From: Berberis thunbergii
Taxonomy: Eukaryota; Streptophyta; Magnoliopsida; Ranunculales; Berberidaceae
Reading direction: 5' to 3'
NCBI GenBank assembly: GCA_003290165.1
Contig: QNQO01002091.1
Coordinates: forward strand, 1-64,000
Length of the DNA: 64,000 nucleotides
A program made the position numbers and the translations under genes. Of the stretch, positions 11,033 to 20,073 are shown piece after piece. A model generated the notes under the pieces. That model saw only the letters and a list, made by a program, of their open reading frames with translations. It did no database searches and was not told where the DNA came from. The first letter of the stretch is position 1. Every line of letters begins with the position of its first letter.

Positions 11033-12262
11033 CTTGTTGGTCCAAGAGGTAGGTACTTAGCCCTTGGAACAAAACAAAACAATGAGACCAGATCAAGCAG
11101 CTTCTCATGGGTCTCATATAGCTTCTTTAGTTCATCATCTGTCCACTCATTTGTTGCATTATCATGTGTTCGCATATCTCTGTACATCCATGTAGATAAG
11201 ATAGAGAAATCAGAGTTAAAGGAAGCTCAATATTCAACCAAATCAAATATCCATCTTAGACCTTACCTAATTAGATCGTCTTGTGCTTTATACATCTCAT
11301 CAAGGACATTTAACATGGGATTTATCAAAGATCCAAGACCAGTGCCACTGGCTCCTTGATCGTCTCCATTACTAAGATACATTTCTGAAAATTGAGATTG
11401 TACTCCACCTTGAGCTAAGGCATATAAAAATTCATAAATTTGTAACCTAAAAGGCTCGCCAGATTTAATAGCGATGGTGATAAGAGCCTGAGCAACCACA
11501 ATGCGCACATGCGATGACATCATCAAGAAATGAGATCGTCTTAAATATTTAACACTATGTTCTGTAAAACATAATTAAACGTGTGTATATTGTTCTAATC
11601 CCATAAAAAATTTGCATACAGAATATGATCAACAACCACACTTCATAAATCAGAATACTGGCCAGTGAATGATTTGAAAAGTGATATCACATATCCCATA
11701 CGAGTTATTAGAGAATGCACAACTATGAATATCAAAGGGATCCCTAGTGAATGATTTGAAAAGTGATATCACACATCCCAGACGAGTTATTAGAGAATGC
11801 ACAACTATGAATATCAAAGAAAGACAACGTGATTCCTAATATAAGTGAACACCACATGAACGGAGGGTGGGATAAAAATCTTAATAATTTTCAAAATACT
11901 ATACCCCTGAAAATGAAATTTCATTCACTAATAAGCAAAACAAGAAAGATGATGTTGTGATATTGTGATGTTATATTCAAGAATACAAAAAATGTTTTCA
12001 AACAACATGAGAAACAAACTTAGCTCTCAAGAAAGAGTGACACGAGAAAAGTTTACCTCCCAACTCCCACTGAAAGCACACCTTTGGAGTCGAGTCAATG
12101 CACCAGCTAGAGTAGGATTTCGTGAACTGGCAGTGGCCTGGCAACCATTTTATCTGCATCTAACATCTTCAATGCAGTACCAGGAGGGGTCGCAGATTCC
12201 CAAGCATACTCAGATGCAGCATAGTTTGCATTTTCTCCAAGAAACCATACCTGCCAGACTCG
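11033..12262 (-). pseudogene. Host gene fragment captured by the CACTA element (SWEETIE/HEATR5-like HEAT-repeat protein)
   Basis: Three exon-like blocks on the minus strand with introns kept. Block A (about 12262-12057) reads ENANYAASEYAWESATPPGT, TALKMLDADKMVARPLPV and, after a frame break, NPTLAGALTRLQRCAFSGSW, ending at a GTAAAC donor. Block B (about 11530-11267) reads VRIVVAQALITIAIKSGEPF, RLQIYEFLYALAQGGVQSQF and ASGTGLGSLINPMLNVLDEM, ending at GTAAGG. Block C (11179-11033) reads DMRTHDNATNEWTDDELKKL and LYETHEKLLDLVSLFCFVPR, ending at a GT donor. Blocks B and C join in phase. From memory this resembles the plant HEAT-repeat protein SWEETIE, the HEATR5B-like family linked to trafficking and sugar metabolism; the family name is less certain than the fact of capture. 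The introns imply transfer at DNA level, as in other transduplicating DNA transposons. Confidence 0.65.
11665..11820. repeat. 82-bp tandem duplication
   Basis: Two nearly identical copies starting gtgaatgatttgaaaag at 11665 and 11747, inside the intron between captured blocks A and B. The second copy differs at a few bases. Confidence 0.9.
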
Positions 12263-12269
12263 TTGTCAT

Positions 12270-13000
12270 CGTCATCCAATAGAGTATGCATCCATTGGCA
12301 CATGCATGTATTGTCTTACATTCCATCCCCATATCTTTAATTATGTTTTTCATGTTTGGGTAGTTATCTGGCAAATTACAATCATCTGGCAATAAGGTTT
12401 TTAGCCATTTTAACAATATCGTCACACTATTACCACTCCAATTAAAACGAGTTTTGAAATTTTGCAATTCAATAATGGTGGACAACGTGGTCATATCCTT
12501 AGGACACCCATTGTACAAAGGCACAGTCGTTTTTTCCTTATACTTTTATACTTTTTGTTCATAACTGTCTCAGGTTCACAAGAAAGTTCCGGACCACCTT
12601 TTGGATTACCGCCAAAACATTCTTCGACGGTGTCATTCAAGTCATTTATCCCATCACCAGCCTCAACAGTTTGCATGTTGAGGAATACATCATCAACTAG
12701 GTCGTTCATCCTAGGATATTTAAAGGCATCATCAGGTTCAACCACTTCTGTCATAGGTATATCAATCACCTGCTTGTTTATATTCTCTCCATGATGTATC
12801 CACATGACATAATTGGTATCAATGCCATGGCTTAACAAATGAACACCTATGTCGTCAACACTAATGTTTCCCTTTGAGTTCCTACATCGAACACATCGGC
12901 AAAGAAAAAGTCTCTCTCCATTTGCATTATCCTTAACAAACTTTTGGAATTGTCTAACGCCATATATATACATTGCACTTCCCTATTTGTTCATCCATGA
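12270..13000 (-). pseudogene. CACTA transposase remnant (Transpos_assoc domain plus start of TNP2)
   Basis: On the minus strand the reading begins near 13000 (DKSWMNK, a stop, then MYIYGVRQFQKFV). It gives the transposase-associated domain with its metal-binding pattern (CRCVRCRN...HLLSHGIDTNYVMWIHHGE), ending at about 12500. In the next frame it continues with the first third of the TNP2 transposase (PLYNGCPKDMTTLSTIIELQ, IIKDMGMECKTIHACANGCI, LYW). The catalytic part is absent: the frame runs straight into the captured host fragment at about 12262. This is a deletion derivative in which the lost transposase 3' part appears replaced by host sequence. Confidence 0.88.
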
Positions 13001-13709
13001 CTTATCTAAAGGATTTGTTGAAATTTCTACACACCAAAAATTAAAAGATTAACATTAGTCAAACACTCATGAAAATTAAAAGATTGAGAGTGACACTTTT
13101 ATGAGGATAACCTCCATAGGAACCATACCATGAGGAGGCTATCTTCCCCTTAATCATCTCCCTTTGAGGCCCATGAATTGGCATAGGAAGAAAATTAGTT
13201 TACTAGAATAATATCTAAGAGTGTCTGCTTAATCAACTAGTATTCAATAGACATGGAACACATGAGAGTACTCTACTACCTCCATCTTTCCAATCAGTTT
13301 CAGTTCATCAGAGATTTAATATCCTGAGGAGTCCAGCAATGTAATTGAAATTTTTGCTCCTTGAAGATTGCGTGAGATTGGTTCGACAAGTTAGGTTTCA
13401 ATATTACAGGGCAATGTTCAAAGGGTTACATGCTTCATAGCTTAGTTTTTTCTAGGATTTAAGTTGAATGCACCAGTTGTTGTAGATTCAACTTATTGGT
13501 AACTAGTCTTGCCATGGATTCCATGCAACCAAAAAAACCTTTAGTTTTGTTCTACACATTTAACATAACGGAAATGATGGAAATTAAGCAGGAAACTAAA
13601 CAGGAAATAGTGCTGAACTATTGCGAATTTACTTGTTGAATATGTAAATAACTTTCTACAGTTCTTGCTCAAAGTATGCATACATGGCCTAGCCAACTCC
13701 ACCATAAAG

Positions 13710-13710
<1 letters not shown>

Positions 13711-13801
<91 letters not shown>
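13711..13801. repeat. Long (AT)n microsatellite inside the CACTA element
   Basis: About 45 uninterrupted AT/TA units, the longest simple repeat in the window. Confidence 0.95.
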
Positions 13802-13804
<3 letters not shown>

Positions 13805-15175
13805 TCTGTATTTGAATAACTTTATTGCAGAAAGAACTCAAATAGTATTATTCTCTGCTCAATAATAATTTTTTTTAATACTCTCCAAACATGTATGCAG
13901 GTGATATTCTGTTCTAAAAATGTGTTTCTTAGCGAATACTTATATCTGATCAGGAATTCTATTTTAAACTCTTTATCTGTCATTGTAAAATCTGTTAGAA
14001 TGTTTTTGGTTGTTTCAGGTGATAGTTCATGCCCTTCTTCATCAGCAGTTTCTGGAATGCTAGAGTGCTCCCTTCCCCAATACTCTCAAGATGGAAAAAT
14101 GTGTAGTCGCCAATACTCAAAATGGAAAAATGTTTAGGTAAGCCAATTTCCGACATCTTTTCTTAGCTTCTCCCACTGCCGTTATTTTTTTTTCTTTTGT
14201 TGTATTTGGTAGATAATATAAAAACAAAAGTTACTCGTTTGAATCTTAGACTGGGTTTGTTTGAAGGAAATATACATAAGTAGAATAAAATCATAACCTT
14301 CAACCACATGTTTTCTCTAAAAATCATGAAATAAACTTTCTAGGAAGGGTAAAAGAAAATCACAATGGAAAAACTGAAGAAAATATAATCATCTTCATCG
14401 TGTGCCAAAACATTTACCAATTCTCTATTTCAAAGAAAACATTTACCAATTTCTAAACAAACCCTACCTTAAGAAGAACCTCTTCCACTCTCTTGTTCCC
14501 GAAAGAGAGAAATTGCAGCGAAAACTAAAACATATCCACACACGAAATCAACACCAACAACAAAACAAACGGATTATAAATCTATGGCTACCAACGATTT
14601 CAAATATTGAAACGGATTATAAACAAACGTGATTGACTGATTAAAATATTGAAACGAACAGATTCAACAAACACAAAATAGTGCTGCAATCCAAACCAAA
14701 CATTAGTCAGCAAGAAATCACGAATCGAAACCATATCGAATTGAATCTCAAATCGATCGATATCGATAACAACACACAGTACAGTAAGTGCAAAAAAAAA
14801 ACCCAAATAAGTGCAAAAATTACCCAAATAATCACAAACAATCATGAATCGCAAATAACAGTAAGTGCAATCAAACAATCACAACAATCGCAAACAATCA
14901 CGGATCGATTCAATGCAGTAAGTGCAAAAATTACCTTGACTTTGTGCTTTCTTTCACTTCTTCTTTCTCTTCACACTCTCCTCTTCTCCTCTCTCTCTCA
15001 CTCTGATTTGAAAAAAAAATGGAGTGATTCTTTCTCTTCACACTCTCCTCTGCTCCTCTTTCTCACTATTTGATTTTCTAACAAACCCTAAAATGAAAAT
15101 GGAAGGAGGCGAAAGCGCCAATTTTTTTCGCAAGACCGCGAAAGTGTTTTCGCAATGGCGCGCCAAATCATGAAA
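13802..15175. other. CACTA internal non-coding region
   Basis: No recognisable gene. 14640-14930 repeats short aacaatcac / agtgcaaaaattacc motifs, and 14935-15070 contains a CT-rich block in two similar copies (tcacactctcctct twice). These look like internally duplicated filler of a non-autonomous transposon. Confidence 0.5.
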
Positions 15176-15352
15176 TGGATGTGAGCCGTGGCAACACAGG
15201 TGTTTTCGCAATTACACAGATGCATTTCTTTTTATAGCCACGGTTTTAGGCCCTTGGCCAATCTAGCCACGGTTTTAGGGCCGTGGCAAATAAACCAACG
15301 GTTTTGAGCGGTGGCCATCTGCGTGTAGCTAATCAAGTCTTTTGGTGTAGTG

Positions 15353-15487
15353 ACAATCTTACAAAATATATTCTAGATTACCTAAAGTTACAAGAATATA
15401 TTTATATTCTAGAATATATTTTGTATATTCTAGAATATCCTGAATATATACATGTTTCTATAATTAGAATATATACAACTTTCTATA
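15353..15487 (-). repeat. 5' LTR of the copia element, right half
   Basis: Continues the LTR after the CACTA, beginning with the duplicated ACA and ending TTCTATA. The outer target duplication AATAA follows. Confidence 0.9.
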
Positions 15488-15786
15488 AATAAAACACCCA
15501 AGAGCTTACTTTATGGGGTTAAAACTTTTGAATTTTGCATTCGTGATTGTATGTTTTGAAAATTTCAAAGTTGGAAACAATTCTATGCATACATTTGAAG
15601 AATTGAATATTTGGAAGAAATGATCAAATGCACCATGTGGGAAAATTGGTAGAAGAATTTTATTAAAACTGAGACAAATTGTGATATGTCTAAGACAACT
15701 CTCAATTTGATATTGTTTCAATGTTCATAACACCAGCACCACATACATCAAACCACTGGTAAACGCCCAACCCATACCACCCCAAT

Positions 15787-16344
15787 TAGGGGTGGCATGG
15801 GATGGGATGGGATAGGATGGACTCATCCTTATCCTATCCCATTCGTTCGGAGATTGGACGAGATCGGGACGGGATGAGATCAACATGAAATAAAACATTT
15901 TGTTTATTTCACATTGATGTTATTCTTTGTTTTCAAATGTAAATAATTGTATTAACTTTACTAGTACTTATATGAAAGGACAAATACATGCGATTGTATA
16001 TATGAATATGTTTTGCTATGCATTTTTAACATGTGAGCTTTTATAAAAAAAGATTTTTTAATTGAAATTTTCGTGAATGAACATTATTTGGACACAACTT
16101 GTGTTTTATTTATAATAGAATGTAGGTGTTATTATTTTCATGAATAATGCTAAATTATTAATAATATATATTTAAAAATCAATACGGGATGGGCATGATT
16201 GAAAATCTTCATCCTAATCCCATCCCACTCTAGATTGGGACGGGATCGGGATCGGGATTGGGATGAGAGTGATCAATCCCAATAAAACCCAAAAACATGG
16301 GGACTGGAAGAGATCGGGATTTCGGGATGGGATGCCCACCCCTA
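15787..16344. mobile_element. hAT-type MITE with TAGGGGTGGGCA ends
   Basis: 558 bp, starting TAGGGGTGGC and ending GCCCACCCCTA, with a perfect 8-bp target duplication ACCCCAAT on both sides. The subterminal regions repeat gggatgggat / cccatcccat motifs. It contains no transposase. Sister elements are at 30382-31357 and 58413-59280. Confidence 0.93.
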
Positions 16345-16911
16345 ACCCCAATTTGACACCTGCAATGAGATTGGATTTCAATTTCACTAGAAGGGTTGTG
16401 AAAATGAAACCCAATCGCAGTCTAGGTTGCGAGATTGCAAATAAATAAATAAAAGGCTTCCCAAATCTGCGAGGAAAGAACCGTTCTTGTAAGCATGGTT
16501 CATATCTCGCAGAATTGGGGAACTTTTTTTGTTTTTACAAAAATGAAGAGAGAAGAAGTAGGAGAGATGTTGATGTCGTCGCCGCTGCTGCTATTTTTAT
16601 CATCATTGCTATTGTCGTCGGGTGATGTTGTTTTTACCATCATTATTGTTGTTGTTGTTGATGTTTTCAATGTTGTTATTGATGTTGTTGTGGCAGAGGA
16701 GGAAGTCGTATAGAGGAAAAATCGCGGAGAGGGAGAATAAATAGAAGTGAAAGGGGGGGATTTCTTTTATTGGTGGTGTCACATAGTAGGTCCAAAAAAT
16801 GCCAAAAAAAATAAATGCTCTCAAAGATTCTAAGTGGTGGTGTAAAAAAAATCATTGCCTAAGTGTAATTAGATTATCTAACTTGGATAGCAACTTTCCA
16901 TTTTTCTAGCA
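16345..16911. other. Intergenic stretch left of duplication unit A
   Basis: No gene recognised. Around 16570-16700 a gtt/gat trinucleotide-rich tract produces low-complexity open frames on both strands that are not credible proteins. Confidence 0.4.
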
Positions 16912-18377
16912 GCAACTTTTTGACACCATCATTTTCGTTGAAGGAAACCACCAGTCTCTTTTTATGCGCTTAATGATACCACCAGTATAAACCCTCTCTC
17001 ACCACCATTCCTCTTCTCTTCCTCAGTTCTCTCTCAGGAACAAAAACCATTACTACTGCATTGCCCCTCCATCGACCACACTAACTTTCCTTTCCTTTAT
17101 TTTTCCTCCTTTTGTTGTTGTTCTTCTTCTTTTTCTTTGTTTTTTTCTTTGTTTTTTTTTTCTCTTATCTTCTTTTCCACCGTCGGCGGCACCACTCTGG
17201 CCCCACCTCCTTATTTTCTTCTCCTTGACATGTTTATTTTCATGCACTCAAGCAGATTTGTGCGAATCTGCTTAAGGGTAGGAAAAAAACTAGATCAAGG
17301 AGACGAGAAGAAGAAGAAGGAGGCGGGCCGGGTTGGTAAGTACCTCCGGCGGTGGAGAAGAAAAGTGAAAGACAGGAAGAAGGCGGGGCAGGGCGAGGCA
17401 GTGCAATGGGTATTGCTCCCTGAGAGAGAAAAGAGGAGAAGAGGGGTGGTGATGTTTATTTATTTATTTTTATTGGTAGCGTGTTTCAGAAAGTAAGAGG
17501 TGATTGTGTCCTTCGCAAAATTGTTATTGTCAAAAACTCGTTGCCTTTTTTTTCTTTTTCAAACTTGAGTATGAATAATCTGTCGTCAAAGTCATACCAG
17601 TGGCCAAACCTAAAGTCAAAACCGAGGATGGAAGATCATTAATTGCAATTCCATGGACGAGATGAGATGAGTCTACCTGAAGAAGATGACAACTCTTTGA
17701 AGCTTTCTTAACTACTCTACTCTTTCAATCTTTGCATTTATTGTATTTTATCCCCTAAAAAAAACTATATCTTTGCTTGCATGTAGCAATTAGTTTGACT
17801 GGGTGTCGTCAATTCGACTTTATTAAACAAAACCAATAATAATCTTGATTAGGAGGCTATTAAACAAACTTGAGATTTGATTTGCGGCTTATATTGTCGT
17901 ATAAACTGGTCAAAGATTTGGTTCAATCGCCAATTCTGATGTTTAGAAGCTGTAATTGCCTGTGGATCAATTCCTTTATTTTCCTTGAGCTTTTCTAATT
18001 TGTATAAGTTTTTGTTTTGTTTTTTTTCTTTGCTCACACCTTTGCAGATTACATTTTCCATATAATGTGCTTGCTGGTTCTGCAAAAAAAAAACATGGAT
18101 CCTAACGTATGGCATGCACCTTTGTTTTGCGAAATGTAAGAGTTTTTATACACAGAATCACGATAATGGTCTAACGACGGTTTATACTTTTCGCTTCGGT
18201 ATACTGTAACAAAAACAAATATTAACAATTGCGGATGTTAATCTGGTAAAAAATTCTCTTATAGATGAGAGTGATCATCAAAACCATTGTCCTCGCTTTA
18301 ATAAAATAAGACTAAGATGCCAATGGTATGACAGCTCAACGGTTAAACTCAGATTGCGACATTTTTATCAATTTATG

Positions 18378-18679
18378 GTGTGTTGACTAGTTATAGGATC
18401 CTATAAAAATCCTGCTTGCTTTTCAAAGAATAGAGACTAAGATATACCAGGTATTAATGTTATGGATCGAAGTGAGAGGCCAAGCTATCCAATCCAATGA
18501 ATGAATTAGTTATGGAATTTGTATTAATGGTGTGTTGACTAGTTATAGGATCCTATAAAAATCCTGCTTGCTTTTCAAAGAATAGAGACTAAGATATACC
18601 AGGTATTAATGTTATGGATCGAAGTGAGAAGCCAAGCTATCCAATCCAATGAATGAATTAGTTATGGAATTTGTATTTC
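18378..18679. repeat. 151-bp tandem duplication downstream of ERF copy 1
   Basis: Two almost identical units starting ggtgtgttgactagttat at 18378 and 18529. Unit B contains only a single, shorter version (about 26899-26970). Confidence 0.92.
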
Positions 18680-18711
18680 TGAATTATCATAAAATCCTAC
18701 AAGTAGTATAT

Positions 18712-18893
18712 CACTACACTAAATTGGCATTTTTGTAATAACCCTCAAAACAGTATCACTTTTGAAGTGTAATAATCCACCTAACAATTTTACACATTTA
18801 TACAAAACAAAGTGATACTTTTCATGGTGATCCAACTTATTGTATCATTTTTTTTGTTACTGTTTTTCATTTTTTTTTACTAAATTTAGTTTT
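18712..18893. mobile_element. CACTA-like solo end truncating the ERF copy 1 3' end
   Basis: Starts CACTACACTAAATTGGC and runs to tactaaatttag, next to the ERF reading frame. The same inner sequence (ctgtttttcattttttt, then attaaattta) recurs at 38380-38410 in a fragment ending with the opposite terminus. Unit B lacks it: there the sequence continues normally through the ERF 3' end. It is thus an insertion with a deletion, or one end of a larger element. Confidence 0.65.
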
Positions 18894-19449
18894 GGCTTGA
18901 TAAGGGTGACAATGGAGGAACGTTAAAGATACTGCTCTTCATATCTAACCCTTCCATCACAGCTGCCCAACACGACGGAGTTAATGGACTAATAACAGAA
19001 GCAAAATCATTACTGCTAGCAGTGATATCAGATTCTGTTGTCATCGAAGTTTTCTTCTTGATCATTTTGTTTGTGCTTGTTTGATCTTGATCATGTTTAC
19101 TCTTGACATCAACTCTGCTTCTTTTCCTGGATTGATTCATTGGTTGCGGTGGTGGTGGTTGTGGCTGTGCATCAGATGATGTGATTTCTAGTGGGAAGTT
19201 GAGAATGGCTTTGCTTCCGCGCATCCTGAAGGCAGCTCTATCATAAGCCTTAGCTGCTTCAATTGCGGTTTGAAAGGTACCTAGCCAAACACGAGCTCCT
19301 TTACGACTTGGGTCTCTAATCTCCGCTGCGTACTTACCCCATGGACGTCTTCTTACTCCCCTATAGTGCTTCTTGTCTTCAACTGATGTCTTTAATGGAG
19401 GAAGAGAGATGTTTCTGCGACTAGTGATGCTGCTGGTGGATTGAAACAT
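18886..19449 (-). CDS. ERF transcription factor, N-terminally short, copy 1 (altered C-terminus)
   Basis: Single-exon 187-residue AP2/ERF protein, a nuclear DNA-binding factor expected to bind GCC-box promoters in ethylene, jasmonate or stress responses. The AP2 domain spans about residues 28-89 ([20 protein letters not shown] to AILNFPLEI) with the conserved YRG and WLG elements. A basic RKRSR stretch follows, then the group IXb C-terminal motif PLTPSCW...[11 protein letters not shown], which in ERF104/ERF5/ERF6-type proteins includes a MAP-kinase Ser-Pro site. It is almost identical to copy 2 (27073-27666) up to residue 182, but the last residues are replaced (PLSSQN instead of [16 protein letters not shown]) by a CACTA-like end. 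The N-terminal LDLIRQHLL motif of the full-length paralogue at 36236-37186 is missing. ATG at 19449 is preceded by a TATA box about 100 bp upstream. Expression is unknown. Confidence 0.88.
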   Translation of the reverse strand: MFQSTSSITSRRNISLPPLKTSVEDKKHYRGVRRRPWGKYAAEIRDPSRKGARVWLGTFQTAIEAAKAYDRAAFRMRGSKAILNFPLEITSSDAQPQPPPPQPMNQSRKRSRVDVKSKHDQDQTSTNKMIKKKTSMTTESDITASSNDFASVISPLTPSCWAAVMEGLDMKSSIFNVPPLSPLSSQN

Positions 19450-19496
19450 GATTTCTGAAGTATTTGAGGAGTAGTTTTTGTTGTTGTTTTGGTCTG

Positions 19497-19550
19497 GTTT
19501 GAATTTTTAGTTTTGAGATGTTGGTTTGAATTTTTAGTTTTGAGATGTTC
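19497..19550. repeat. 27-bp tandem duplication in the ERF copy 1 leader
   Basis: Two head-to-tail copies of ggtttgaatttttagttt...gagatgtt between the TATA box and the ATG. Copies 2 and 3 have one copy. It lengthens the predicted leader by 27 nt. Confidence 0.88.
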
Positions 19551-19559
19551 ATATTTATA
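19551..19559 (-). promoter_or_regulatory. TATA box of ERF copy 1
   Basis: TATAAATAT on the minus strand, about 100 bp upstream of the ATG. It is conserved at 27741-27749 (copy 2) and mutated in copy 3. Confidence 0.6.
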
Positions 19560-20073
19560 GGTAAGAGTGAGGAGTTGAATTTTGCTATTCTCTTGTTTGG
19601 TTGACTGACTAAATTTCGTGTAACTCGGGTTCTCATGAGCTGGGAGGATGAAGGGTCCTTTTATTCTTTCTTTTAGCTTCTACTTTTCTTCTTCCCTGTA
19701 GTATTGACTCTTGGTGAGTGTGATGGTGGATTGTAGTGGATGTGCCTAGCTTATGTCTTCTTCTGGGACGCTTCTAATAATTGGGAACCCCAATATGGAA
19801 AATAATATTCAATGATCAAATACTTGTGTTGTATGAAAGGTACTTGGGTCGATTGTGGCGGCAATGATGGATGTGGTGTGGTTGATTTCGTAATTAAAAT
19901 GAGGAAGAACGATGGTTGTGATGGTGATGGTGATGGTGGTGGTTACAATAATGAAATTGTGACCATATAGATGTGTTATAGTTATGTGGCTGTGGTTGTG
20001 GTGGGGTGACGGCGGTGTGGTAATGGTGATGGGTTCTACAAAGGTGATGATATTAATAATGGTGTGGTGGTGG

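Larger units (their letters stand above)
10224..15352. mobile_element. CACTA (En/Spm) DNA transposon nested in the copia LTR
   Basis: 5,129 bp with perfect 13-bp terminal inverted repeats CACTACACCAAAA, flanked by the 3-bp target duplication ACA (10221-10223 and 15353-15355), diagnostic of CACTA elements. Subterminal regions carry many short copies of a GCCACGGTTTTAG-like motif in both orientations (10240-10640 and 15175-15320), as in En/Spm elements where transposase binds. Inside are a broken TNP2-type transposase (minus, about 12270-13000), introns and exons copied from a host gene (11033-12262), a long AT microsatellite and an 82-bp tandem repeat. With no complete transposase it is non-autonomous. 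It is younger than the copia element it sits in. Confidence 0.95.
5282..15487 (-). mobile_element. Ty1-copia LTR retrotransposon, split by a nested CACTA element
   Basis: Complete but decayed element in minus orientation. LTRs occupy 5282-5546 and 10132-15487, the second interrupted by a CACTA transposon. A 5-bp target duplication AATAA flanks it (5277-5281 and 15488-15492). The primer site (TGGTATCAGAGC on the minus strand, 10131-10120) abuts the 5' LTR and matches initiator tRNA-Met, and a purine tract abuts the 3' LTR at 5547. Internal order is gag, zinc knuckle/protease, integrase, reverse transcriptase, RNase H, the Ty1-copia order. Without the CACTA the element is about 5.1 kb, a normal copia length. 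Stops and frame changes in every domain show that it is inactive. Confidence 0.95.

Noticed and set aside
14680..14930. Regularly spaced short repeats that could suggest a CRISPR-like array
   Set aside because: Unit lengths and spacings vary, the units are low complexity, and the context is a plant CACTA element.
16495..16824. Val-rich and Asn-rich frames on opposite strands
   Set aside because: By-products of a gtt/aac trinucleotide tract; not credible proteins.
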